This document shows positions 1-6,124 of a stretch of DNA of 7,876 nt, in pieces. The notes beneath the pieces were generated by a model. It saw only the letters and a program-made list of their open reading frames with translations, did no database searches and was not told the DNA's origin. Source of the DNA: CAYRNC01 sp964425645 (GTDB lineage: Bacteria > Bacillota > Clostridia > Peptostreptococcales > Anaerovoracaceae); assembly GCA_964425645.1 (NCBI GenBank), contig CAYRNC010000078.1:1-7876 (forward strand). Reading direction: 5' to 3'. Each line of letters begins with the position of its first letter. Position 1 is the first letter of the stretch. The translations under genes were made by a program, and so were the position numbers.

Positions 1-114
1 GGCAATTCTCAGTAGAAATTCTCCGATAGCGCGGTAACTTCCTACCTCATCGCATATTTGTGCCACAATACAGTTAACGACACAATTGCAAGCCTTTTTA
101 GTATATAGCAGCAT
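1..114 (-). CDS. Possible 5' end of an unidentified gene running off the left edge
   Basis: A minus-strand frame opens at ATG 114 and stays open for all 38 codons to the window edge. The later part (about residues 18-38) has ordinary-looking codons and reads QICDEVGSYRAIGEFLLRIA, which looks protein-like. The first part is cysteine-rich and looks less like real coding sequence. No convincing Shine-Dalgarno precedes ATG 114, so the true start could be the in-frame GTG near 66, or the frame could be chance. I do not recognise a family. It lies about 115 bp downstream of the DUF47 gene, after an AT-rich spacer that holds a weak promoter candidate. Confidence 0.3.
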   Translation of the reverse strand, partial: MLLYTKKACNCVVNCIVAQICDEVGSYRAIGEFLLRIA

Positions 115-228
115 TCAGGGGATTGCAAGTATTATTTTAATTATTTATCTTAACTATCGGATGTTATCAACGCTTTAACGTAATTTTCCCTAACACTGTA
201 CCGTGCGTATCATTTGCTAATGGAGACA
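115..228. other. AT-rich intergenic spacer downstream of the phosphate operon
   Basis: I see no gene and no convincing intrinsic terminator for the pit-DUF47 operon here. A 6-bp stem with a 4-nt loop (CTAATG/CATTAG, near 217-232) overlaps the DUF47 stop codon but has no U-tract after it. A weak minus-strand promoter candidate is TTGATA at 170-165, with a poor -10 (TAAATA at 147-142, or GATAAA at 149-144 with a short spacer). An 8-base direct repeat ATTGCAAG occurs at 85-92 and 122-129, with no known meaning. Confidence 0.4.
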
Positions 229-849
229 TTAGGAATTTTTCATCATTACGCTTTCAATCACATCCGATACATCCTCGCACGCATCGCAGCATTTTTCAAG
301 GATGTGAAATACATGCGTCCAGGCCCCGATAGCAACAGGATGCATATCGCTTACGTACAGCCTTCTTGTAGCTTCGGTGTAAAGCCTGTCTCCCTCTTCT
401 TCAAGACGGTTTACTTCAATGATATGACTGCGCAGCGTCTTAGATTTGCGGAAGTTATGGAATTCTTCCAAAGCAGCCTTTAAGGAAAAGCAACATTTCT
501 GAATGATATAGGCCATCTCCAGGGCTTCCGGCCTCACAACGGTAATGTTGAACATATACATGCGCATCAGAACGTCTTCGATACAATCGGTGACATCATC
601 AATCTGATAGGCAAGCCTCATGATGTCCTCCCGTTCAATCGGGGTTATAAATTCTTTGGCAAGTCTCGCCATCATTTCATGCATTTTAAGATCGCAGTCA
701 TGTTCAATGTCATGCATTTCCACAATGAGTTTATCTAAATCCTCAGGGTGGTAATCTGTCATCACATCTATCAAAAGCTGCACCGCTTCGCAAGAATAAT
801 CCAGAAGCTTTACAAATGTGCTGAAATATATGTCATTTTTTCGCGCCAT
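229..849 (-). CDS. DUF47 / PhoU-like partner of the PiT phosphate transporter
   Basis: A 206-residue soluble, all-helical protein of the DUF47 (TIGR00153, PhoU_div) family, at the usual length for it. These proteins are distant relatives of PhoU, are typically encoded next to PiT permeases, and are thought to modulate their activity. Recognisable parts are the N-terminal KNDIYF..FVKLLDYSCEA segment, the acidic HDIEHDCDLKMHEM stretch (about residues 46-60), the EFITPIEREDIMRLAYQIDD motif (about 66-85, the best family marker), and a C-terminal HILEKCCDACEDVSDVIESV helix that pairs with the first bundle. The acidic and His-rich helices are probable metal-binding sites by analogy with PhoU. The start is supported by GAGGAGG at 861-855, five bases before ATG 849. 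Only 13 bp separate it from the upstream pit stop codon, so co-transcription is nearly certain. Family assignment is firm; the regulatory role is inferred from the family and context. Confidence 0.93.
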   Translation of the reverse strand: MARKNDIYFSTFVKLLDYSCEAVQLLIDVMTDYHPEDLDKLIVEMHDIEHDCDLKMHEMMARLAKEFITPIEREDIMRLAYQIDDVTDCIEDVLMRMYMFNITVVRPEALEMAYIIQKCCFSLKAALEEFHNFRKSKTLRSHIIEVNRLEEEGDRLYTEATRRLYVSDMHPVAIGAWTHVFHILEKCCDACEDVSDVIESVMMKNS

Positions 850-862
850 ATTTTCCTCCTCG

Positions 863-1915
863 TTAAAATATACGCATGAAGGCCCACGCCATCATATACC
901 CTATGAGACCGCAACCGGGGAAAGTCATTACCCAGGCCCAGACCATTTCCCTTACGACCCCCCAATTGACAGAGGAAAGCCGTTTTGCAGCACCAACCCC
1001 CATTATTGCGGTAGTCTTCGTGTGCGTCGTGCTCACCGGTATTCCAAACATCGAAAAGGCAAGCAGGCACACCACCGCGGCAAGATCCGCGGAAAACCCC
1101 TGGTATTTTTCCAGCTTTACCATATCCATACCTACGGACTTAATTATGCGATATCCGCCGACAGAAGTACCTACGGCCATAACGGCCGAACAAAGCACCA
1201 TGAGCCATAACGGAATGATCATTCCGCTGCCGCCTACCTGACCGACTGAAAGAAGTATTCCCAGCATAAAAACACCCATGAACTTTTGGCCGTCCTGAGC
1301 CCCATGCATAAAAGCCATTCCTGCCGCCCCTACTATTTGAGCATTTTTGAACACGCCATGAGTCTTGCGACGATCTGTATTCCTAAACAGATACCCTACA
1401 GCTTTAACTATAATCCAGCCAAATCCGAATCCGAGAGCTGTAGATAAAAATAAACCGTAGACCACCTTAATCCATTCTGCAGGATTTATGCCCGAAAAGC
1501 CTCCCTGTAAAGCTATGGCGGCGCCTGAAATGCCTGCTATGAGGGCATGACTTTCACTTGTAGGGATGCCGAACCACCATGCGGCGGTCGTCCAAATGAC
1601 AATAGCAACCAAGGCTGCGCACAGAGCTACGAGAGCCACATGGGAGTCCCCTCCAAAGTCCACCATATTATATATGGTCATAGCGACCGTGGCGTTTACC
1701 ATGGTCATGACAAGAACACCAAGAAAATTAAAACATGCCGCCATCAGTATAGCATTTCTCGCTCCCATGGAGCGCGTAGATATACAGGTTGCTATCGCAT
1801 TCGGAGCATCGGTCCATCCATTTACAAAAATTGCTCCAAGCGTCAACATGACAGTAACGGCTAACGCGGGATTAGATGACATTCCATGTAAAAAATCTGT
1901 AAGCGAAAAAACCAT
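863..1915 (-). CDS. pit: PiT-family inorganic phosphate transporter
   Basis: A 350-residue integral membrane protein of the PiT family (PHO4; low-affinity phosphate or metal-phosphate symport driven by H+ or Na+). The two inverted PiT repeats are visible. The first has NGWTDAPNAIAT (residues 32-43) and GIPTSESHALIAG (116-128). The second has HGAQDGQKFMG (204-214) and GIPVSTTHTKTTAIMG (291-306). The canonical repeat motif is GANDVANA, so this belongs to the 'WTDAPNA' branch and keeps the Asp and Asn of the substrate site in repeat 1, and Gln-Asp in place of Asn-Asp in repeat 2. Roughly ten hydrophobic segments span the chain. The reading frame is open 50 codons further upstream, but that extension crosses an intrinsic terminator and a promoter. 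ATG 1915, five bases after GAGGAG, is therefore the start. It is the first gene of a two-gene operon with the DUF47 protein, 13 bp downstream. Confidence 0.95.
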   Translation of the reverse strand: MVFSLTDFLHGMSSNPALAVTVMLTLGAIFVNGWTDAPNAIATCISTRSMGARNAILMAACFNFLGVLVMTMVNATVAMTIYNMVDFGGDSHVALVALCAALVAIVIWTTAAWWFGIPTSESHALIAGISGAAIALQGGFSGINPAEWIKVVYGLFLSTALGFGFGWIIVKAVGYLFRNTDRRKTHGVFKNAQIVGAAGMAFMHGAQDGQKFMGVFMLGILLSVGQVGGSGMIIPLWLMVLCSAVMAVGTSVGGYRIIKSVGMDMVKLEKYQGFSADLAAVVCLLAFSMFGIPVSTTHTKTTAIMGVGAAKRLSSVNWGVVREMVWAWVMTFPGCGLIGYMMAWAFMRIF

Positions 1916-1920
1916 AATTT

Positions 1921-1926
1921 CTCCTC
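1921..1926 (-). promoter_or_regulatory. Ribosome binding site that sets the pit start
   Basis: GAGGAG on the minus strand, five bases before ATG 1915. It decides against the in-frame upstream start at 2065, which has no comparable site and lies on the far side of a terminator. Confidence 0.85.
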
Positions 1927-1948
1927 GTGCTTTATTCCATCCATGAAG

Positions 1949-1977
1949 ATGATACTCGTTTTCATAAAACATAGCAA
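1949..1977 (-). promoter_or_regulatory. Probable sigma-70 type promoter of the pit-DUF47 operon
   Basis: The minus strand reads TTGCTA (1977-1972), a 17-bp spacer, then TATCAT (1954-1949), matching the consensus at 4 of 6 and 5 of 6 positions. Transcription would begin near 1942, giving a leader of under 30 nt that contains the Shine-Dalgarno site. It starts 10 bp below the terminator at 1987-2032, the normal arrangement for insulating an operon. No PhoB/PhoP-type direct repeat box is evident upstream of it. Confidence 0.6.
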
Positions 1978-1986
1978 GCAGATTCC

Positions 1987-2032
1987 CCAAAAAGAACCCG
2001 CCTGATGGATAAACAGGCGGATTCTTTTTTGG
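1987..2032 (-). terminator. Strong intrinsic terminator upstream of pit
   Basis: In minus-strand RNA the arms CCGCCUG and CAGGCGG close a 9-nt loop. The stem continues through one U-G wobble, GAA/UUC and an A/U run, and the 3' arm ends in UUUUU. On the plus strand the wobble becomes a C-A mismatch, so the structure fits minus-strand transcription better, although the A and T runs at both ends could allow bidirectional stops. It terminates whatever is transcribed through 2404-2033: either the tail of the isochorismatase operon or a separate small RNA. Confidence 0.88.
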
Positions 2033-2203
2033 TTCATGTATATTAGGTTGTAAAGAAATGGGCACACATCATGTTATGATCCTATCGTCACAATAAATAT
2101 ATATCTTTTGTATGATTTTTCAGAATAGAGCCAATTGTTTGTTATATTATTATCACTCTGTTTTCTGACTATTCAGGCCTAACCGACCTATTTGTCTCAT
2201 TTC
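1989..2203 (-). ncRNA. Candidate small RNA or orphan leader between operons
   Basis: A promoter-like pair (2238-2210) predicts a start near 2203, and the strong terminator predicts an end near 1989, giving a transcript of about 215 nt with no convincing reading frame. Weak internal helices can be drawn, for example CAG..AGAG with CTCT..CTG between about 2120 and 2170. It matches no riboswitch or housekeeping RNA that I recognise. The alternative is that this is simply the long 3' UTR of the upstream operon. Confidence 0.25.
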
Positions 2204-2209
2204 GCCTTC

Positions 2210-2238
2210 ATTGTACAACATCATAAACAAAAAATCAA
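2210..2238 (-). promoter_or_regulatory. Promoter-like sequence inside the non-coding stretch
   Basis: The minus strand has TTGATT (2238-2233), a 17-bp spacer and TACAAT (2215-2210), 4 of 6 and 5 of 6 consensus matches. The region is AT-rich, so a chance match is possible. If active, it would yield a short RNA ending at the terminator near 1989, or a long read-through leader for pit. Confidence 0.4.
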
Positions 2239-2298
2239 GTCATTTCGATGTTTTCTTGTGATTTTTTTATCAGGTTTTTTATATACCCCACACCGCAA

Positions 2299-2322
2299 TG
2301 TGCCGAGATAAATCCCGGCACA
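2299..2322 (-). other. Stable RNA hairpin in the 3' region of the hydrolase operon
   Basis: Minus-strand RNA can fold UGUGCCGGGA with UCUCGGCACA around a UUUA loop: 10 bp including one G-U wobble. On the plus strand that pair is an A-C mismatch, so the structure appears to belong to minus-strand transcripts. It lies about 83 nt after the isochorismatase stop codon and has no clean U-tract, so it may be a 3'-end stabiliser or a weak terminator. Confidence 0.5.
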
Positions 2323-2404
2323 ATTAATAGCGTTAAGCTATCCTTTCTCCACCGTCGGCGGCAAATGAAATGACGAACGGGTTTTAACGGATAATCAGGC
2401 ATCC

Positions 2405-3016
2405 TTATTTCATGTTATTAAGTTCCTTTATCATGGAATCGAAACACTGGACCGCACCTGTCTGCATATATTCCATTGCATTCATTGCAGCCTTATGGGC
2501 CTCAAGACTGCTTCCCTTGCAGCAATCCTCAAGAACCCTGCAGTAATAGTCATTTTGATGTGCATCCACAAATGTATAATGAACGCATACATCGGTTAAT
2601 ACCCCGACCAGAATCAAAGTCTCCACCTTAAGGCCCTTGAGCAATAATTCTAGATCCGTCTGAAAAAATGAGGAATACCGTCTTTTTATAACAATATAAT
2701 CTGTATCCTCCATTCCTATTTCCTTAACAGGCAGCTTTGATGTACCTTCAAGACAGTGTATAGATTCAGCACCATCCAGCTCACGTCCGAAATCGATGAG
2801 ATCCCTGCGATGCTGCTCCTGCATTACAATAACAGGAAGGCCTATTCTTCTGGCAGATTTAACAAAATCCCCCGCCTTCTTCAGTCTTTCGGGTCCGCCT
2901 GCCATCGTTGGAATCCCCACGTTGGTAGATTTCTGCACAGTACAACCCTCAAACATATCAATAACTATAACAGCTGCTTTACCCACAATTACCGGTTTTC
3001 CGTTAGAATATCCCAT
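2405..3016 (-). CDS. Isochorismatase-family cysteine hydrolase (amidase-like)
   Basis: A 203-residue cytoplasmic hydrolase of the isochorismatase-like superfamily, which includes nicotinamidases, N-carbamoylsarcosine amidase, ureidoacrylate and biuret hydrolases. The catalytic triad is visible: Asp20 (VIVIDMFEG), Lys111 (VIKRRYSSF) and Cys144 in VGVLTDVCVHYT, preceded by the usual cis-peptide segment. The Lys-to-Cys spacing of 33 is like carbamoylsarcosine amidase and shorter than in nicotinamidases. A HRRDLIDFGRELDG segment (about 69-82) followed by HCLEGT (87-92) marks a distinct subfamily. True isochorismatase is unlikely, since no siderophore gene is nearby. ATG 3016 is chosen because GGAGG lies 8 bases upstream; an in-frame TTG at 3049 and ATG at 3031 are alternatives. 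It is the third gene of the M20-transporter operon, 61 bp after the transporter stop. The likely role is a late C-N hydrolysis, possibly releasing ammonia; the substrate is unknown. Confidence 0.9.
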   Translation of the reverse strand: MGYSNGKPVIVGKAAVIVIDMFEGCTVQKSTNVGIPTMAGGPERLKKAGDFVKSARRIGLPVIVMQEQHRRDLIDFGRELDGAESIHCLEGTSKLPVKEIGMEDTDYIVIKRRYSSFFQTDLELLLKGLKVETLILVGVLTDVCVHYTFVDAHQNDYYCRVLEDCCKGSSLEAHKAAMNAMEYMQTGAVQCFDSMIKELNNMK

Positions 3017-3024
3017 ATTGTCAT

Positions 3025-3029
3025 CCTCC
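3025..3029 (-). promoter_or_regulatory. Ribosome binding site that sets the cysteine hydrolase start
   Basis: GGAGG on the minus strand, 8 bases before ATG 3016. A second purine stretch (AGGTGGGAG) precedes ATG 3031, so an 11-residue longer to 5-residue longer N-terminus cannot be fully excluded. Confidence 0.6.
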
Positions 3030-3077
3030 ATTAACTCCCACCTCATCAAACATGCTTTACATTCAATTTATTAGCTT

Positions 3078-4418
3078 TTATTTTAAACCGATTAACAAGC
3101 CCATAACGTACGCTATGGGAATGGCAAATACCGTTTTATATATGAAGAAAACCACCAGCTCTCTAAACTTGATTTTCATTGTTGATTTAAGCAATATGAC
3201 CCCACCCTCACTCATACAATATCCCTGATAAATGGCTACCGAGCAAACAACAAAAACCGTCAATTGAGAACCTATGTTCGATGCGCTCAAAAAAGGAAGT
3301 AACGTGTCGGCAAACCCTATAATCATGCACGGGGCGGCGGCATCCGCCTCCGGCAACCCAATAAGATTCAGGATGGGAGCAACCGGAAGCGCAATCCAGC
3401 TAAGGATATCAGTGTACTCAGATATAGCCAATACACAGGTTGCTATCAAAAAAATCAGAGGGAACACATGTACATAAATCTTAAATGCAGACATAACGCC
3501 CATCTTCAAAATTTCAATACCCCCGGGAGCCTGCTCCGTTTTTGCTATGGCCTTGTCAATAGCTGCTTTAAAATTTCCTTTTGCCTGCTTTGTATCATCG
3601 GGGACTCCGTTGTTCATAAACAGATCTGCCTTTTTAGACAGCGGCGGGATCCTGACCATTACAGCCGTTGCTGCAATCCCAATAAGAATTAATGTCAGCA
3701 CAAGATAAGGGAATAGAACCACATCCAACCCTGCGATCTCCGTGCTGTAGACCATCGTTATAGGAAACGATATAACCGCAAAACCGAAAATAACAGTATA
3801 AGATTCTTTCGTTGTAATGTGATTTCTCTCATGCTCCTTGTCCACCATAACTATTCCCGGAGTTCCCGGCCCAACCCAGCATATAAACGGGAATACAGAA
3901 GATGCACTTCTAAGCCCGAATAAGGGTTTAAAGACAGGTTGAAATATACCCCCAAGGAGTTCCATGCCTCCGAAATCAGTTAAAAGCGGAAGCATTAAAA
4001 GGGCAAAGAAAAAAACTATGAATAAGGACGGCATTAAAAAGAATGCAACGATTTCACCTGTATTAGATCCCCATACATATTCAGGGCCCAATTTATAATA
4101 GGTCATTATGGCGGCTGCCGCACCCAGGATACGCAAAAGCAATGAGATTGGGGATACAAAAAAAAGGCTTTGGAAATAATCTTTACCGATGACTTTATTC
4201 TTTTGCAGCGAACAATAAATCGATATCAGCGCAAAAATAATCATCAGCCAAACTACAATTAAATCGATACATGTTATATATTTTAAGATTATTCCTTTTA
4301 TAAACGGTACCGCCATGCTTATCTGCCCGTCTATTTTGAACGGAATCAAATAATAGAAGAATCCTATCGCTGTGCAAATGATCAGTTTAAATAGTGAATT
4401 TCGCCTTTTCCCTTCCAT
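3078..4418 (-). CDS. YjiH/YjiG-family GATE-domain membrane transporter (full length)
   Basis: A 446-residue polytopic membrane protein that I place in the YjiH family (nucleoside recognition/GATE domain). In E. coli the corresponding parts are two proteins, YjiH and YjiG, encoded beside the isoaspartyl dipeptidase gene; here both halves are one chain. The N-terminal half (about 8-255) carries hydrophobic helices and the motifs GGMELLGGIFQPVFKPLFGL (150-169) and WVGPGTPGIVMVDKE (181-195). A polar linker (about 258-300) leads to the YjiG-like half with GLPEADAAAP (354-363), GFADTLLPFL (368-377) and a closing IYKTVFAIPIAYVMGLLIGL segment. AAAGGAG stands six bases before ATG 4418. It lies between the M20 hydrolase and the cysteine hydrolase, so it is probably the importer (or exporter) for their shared compound. 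Transport is inferred; family members are biochemically poorly characterised. The same family's C-terminal half recurs at the right edge. Confidence 0.88.
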   Translation of the reverse strand: MEGKRRNSLFKLIICTAIGFFYYLIPFKIDGQISMAVPFIKGIILKYITCIDLIVVWLMIIFALISIYCSLQKNKVIGKDYFQSLFFVSPISLLLRILGAAAAIMTYYKLGPEYVWGSNTGEIVAFFLMPSLFIVFFFALLMLPLLTDFGGMELLGGIFQPVFKPLFGLRSASSVFPFICWVGPGTPGIVMVDKEHERNHITTKESYTVIFGFAVISFPITMVYSTEIAGLDVVLFPYLVLTLILIGIAATAVMVRIPPLSKKADLFMNNGVPDDTKQAKGNFKAAIDKAIAKTEQAPGGIEILKMGVMSAFKIYVHVFPLIFLIATCVLAISEYTDILSWIALPVAPILNLIGLPEADAAAPCMIIGFADTLLPFLSASNIGSQLTVFVVCSVAIYQGYCMSEGGVILLKSTMKIKFRELVVFFIYKTVFAIPIAYVMGLLIGLK

Positions 4419-4605
4419 AAGCCGCTCCTTTCCAACAGTTTTTCACAGTTCCATGAATAGGCGAATAAATATCGTAGCGCCGAAACACCATTATATTTTT
4501 GCTGATACTTAGAATTTGGGCCTTCTGATTTGGAATAACGGACAAATCACGCTTTCATTTTTAACGTCCCCCATCTCACCATATCTCGATCGATTTCCAC
4601 GATAA
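4419..4605. other. Gap between M20 hydrolase and transporter genes
   Basis: 187 bp with no gene and no intrinsic terminator, so the M20, transporter and cysteine hydrolase genes can share a transcript. A perfect TATAAT on the minus strand (4495-4490) has no matching -35, so an internal promoter for the transporter is possible but weak. A short dyad around GATCGATC near 4586-4594 is unassigned. Confidence 0.4.
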
Positions 4606-5982
4606 TTAGATTTCCTCAATCCACCTTCCGGACCAGAACAATTCAGGGTTCCTGGTAAATATGTTAAATGAACCCACATGGGCATCATCAAGCAAAAGAT
4701 TTTCGGTCCTTTCGGTTAGCTCACTTTTTGCTTCCTCTATAATATTAGGATTATTGATTAGATCAACCGCAGTAAGATATAAGATTTTTGAAGCCCAAAG
4801 CGCACCAGTGTGACTGACCTTTAGCCCTCCAAAAGCGGTCATCATCCAGTTATGCAAAGGAATCTGTTCCGGAACGGACCAATTAATTCTTCCTAAAGGA
4901 ATTTTCCAGCTTATTTCACCATCATCCTGTCCATATATATCAAATCCCTCATCATACAAAGCAATACCCCGATCAAAATTAAAATCATCGCTGTTCGTTG
5001 TTTTTTTACAAAAATCTTTAATCTCCTCAATTTCTTTCTTTTTGTATTCGGGCGGGCCTATCCGCTTCATGTTGTTAAACAAAGCACGAGCCAAGACATC
5101 ATTCGCAAGATATCCGTTAGCGGACGATATATATCCTTCCTTTACCGTTGTCTCGGTAGATTCCGCAAAAAATTTTGCAATGTCAACGATTTTTTGATAG
5201 TATTTCTTGCAATTCACATAATTCATATTCCTTATCGTCAGCCACAATAGAACTTTATCGGGAACAATTGCAGGCATTATTCCGGCGTTACGCATAACAT
5301 AGTTTATTCTGGTATCCTTAAAATACCTCGCGTTCATTCGTTCCACCGTCTGCATGGTAAGCTCTGCGGCATCAAGCGCATTCTTACTAGCTGCGGCTCC
5401 GCCATGATCGGCAAACCCTTTAAACAACAATTCCCCGTATACGCAAGGGGAGCACATTCTGGATAGGGCTCCGTTCTGATAATCGACATGTGAAGTCAAC
5501 AATATGTCGATACCACCAAATCCGCCCCGCTCCTGAATTGCAATTTTACCATAAATAATTTCCTCGGCAGGTGTCCCGATAACCGCAAGCCTCATTTTTT
5601 CTCCTGAATTTTCGATATATTGCTTGATACTTATCGCAGCGCCGACATTCGCACCTGCTATATGACAGTGCATGCAGGCGTGACCCGCATCTTTACCAAG
5701 GCTTTTTTTATAAGCACAGGCATCATTATCAAGTCCTGCCAAAGCATCAAATTCAACGAGTATGCCTATCGTATAATCACCTTCGCCGTATCTCGCTGAA
5801 AAAGCAGTAGGTAAATCACAATAACCTCTTGTTACATCAAAACCCTCTTCCTCCAGCCATTTGCACAGCCATTCGCTTGACTTATATTCCATCATGGGCA
5901 GTTCAGGGGAATTCCATATAGTTTCAATAGCTTTCGTAATATCAAGTTTCTTGCTTTCCCAGATATTTAAGATTTTATCCAT
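4606..5982 (-). CDS. AbgB-like M20D family metallo-amidohydrolase with altered metal motif
   Basis: A 458-residue cytoplasmic enzyme of peptidase family M20, subfamily M20D, closest by eye to AbgB (p-aminobenzoyl-glutamate hydrolase subunit B). Family marks in order are the IWNSPELPMMEYKS entry, ILVEFDALAGL (74-84), the metal motif HACMHCH (101-107), TPAEE (137-141), SHVD (164-167), the lid domain (about 183-295) with ADHGG and NALDA, then the AbgB-like DDGEISWKIPL (353-363), PLHNWMM (375-381) and SHTGALWASK (390-399). Expected metal ligands are Cys103, His105, Glu141, His165 and His391, with Glu140 as general base. The usual HACGHDxH is changed: Gly is Met104 and Asp/Asn is Cys106. ATG 5982 follows AAAGGG at 9 bases. 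It is the first gene of the operon, 187 bp before the transporter. Expected reaction: hydrolysis of an N-acyl, amide or dipeptide bond. No AbgA or AbgT partner is present, so the AbgB substrate should not be assumed. Confidence 0.9.
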   Translation of the reverse strand: MDKILNIWESKKLDITKAIETIWNSPELPMMEYKSSEWLCKWLEEEGFDVTRGYCDLPTAFSARYGEGDYTIGILVEFDALAGLDNDACAYKKSLGKDAGHACMHCHIAGANVGAAISIKQYIENSGEKMRLAVIGTPAEEIIYGKIAIQERGGFGGIDILLTSHVDYQNGALSRMCSPCVYGELLFKGFADHGGAAASKNALDAAELTMQTVERMNARYFKDTRINYVMRNAGIMPAIVPDKVLLWLTIRNMNYVNCKKYYQKIVDIAKFFAESTETTVKEGYISSANGYLANDVLARALFNNMKRIGPPEYKKKEIEEIKDFCKKTTNSDDFNFDRGIALYDEGFDIYGQDDGEISWKIPLGRINWSVPEQIPLHNWMMTAFGGLKVSHTGALWASKILYLTAVDLINNPNIIEEAKSELTERTENLLLDDAHVGSFNIFTRNPELFWSGRWIEEI

Positions 5983-6124
5983 CTCATTTTGCCCTTTCCC
6001 TTTCTACAGATGTTTAATACCGGAGACGGCACAATTTCAATGCTATCGTTTTCATTTTGTCACTGTTCATCTTCCGCTGACACATACAAAAGTTGTAATT
6101 CCAACTAATACTAAGGTTGCAATC
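5983..6124 (-). promoter_or_regulatory. Upstream control region of the M20-transporter-hydrolase operon
   Basis: This stretch separates the luxR-type terminator from the M20 start and must hold the operon promoter. No strong match is present. The best pair is TTGAAA (6040-6035) with TATTAA (6019-6014), whose 15-bp spacer is short. A poor promoter with an upstream dyad (6091-6106) fits a promoter that depends on an activator such as the adjacent LuxR-type protein. Confidence 0.4.
6091..6106. promoter_or_regulatory. 16-bp near-palindrome, candidate operator
   Basis: AGTTGTAATTCCAACT is a dyad with seven of eight arm positions matched around a central AATT. A related half-like sequence, GGTTGCAATC (6115-6124), repeats the GTTG core 24 bp away, close to two helical turns. 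It lies upstream of the M20 operon and just below the LuxR-type gene, making it a plausible binding site for that regulator. The protein-site link is inference. Confidence 0.4.

Larger units (their letters stand above)
2033..2404. other. Long non-coding stretch between the hydrolase gene and the phosphate operon
   Basis: About 370 bp without a supportable gene on either strand. In minus-strand order it holds a 10-bp hairpin at 2299-2322, a weak AT-rich hairpin around 2229-2267 flanked by A and T runs on both strands, a promoter-like pair at 2238-2210 and, just beyond, the terminator at 1987-2032. Small inverted repeats such as TAGC/GCTA (2328-2340) and ATCAT/ATGAT (2068-2080) are also present and may be chance. 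Confidence 0.6.

Noticed and set aside
217..232. Small stem-loop at the DUF47 stop codon as operon terminator
   Set aside because: Only 6 bp and no U-tract on the minus strand.
214..483. 89-codon plus-strand frame
   Set aside because: Lies antisense inside the DUF47 gene with no ribosome binding site.
818..1241. Plus-strand frames antisense to pit
   Set aside because: Mirror frames of a strongly conserved membrane protein gene; no start signals and low-complexity composition.
1861..2067. 68-codon minus-strand frame overlapping the pit start region
   Set aside because: It overlaps the terminator, promoter and start of pit in another frame, has no ribosome binding site and shows no family features.
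2229..2267. AT-rich hairpin flanked by A and T runs as a bidirectional terminator
   Set aside because: The stem is almost entirely A-T with a bulge and a long loop, so it is probably too weak; kept only as a remark in the non-coding stretch.
3017..3049. Longer N-terminus for the cysteine hydrolase from TTG 3049
   Set aside because: ATG 3016 has GGAGG at proper spacing and the family fold begins just after it; the extension is only 11 charged residues.
4490..4495. Perfect TATAAT upstream of the transporter gene
   Set aside because: No -35 match and no TG extension; not enough for a separate promoter call.
4509..4691. 60-codon minus-strand frame crossing the M20 stop codon
   Set aside because: Out of frame with the M20 gene, no Shine-Dalgarno site, and composition unlike a protein; considered and dropped as a leader peptide for the transporter.
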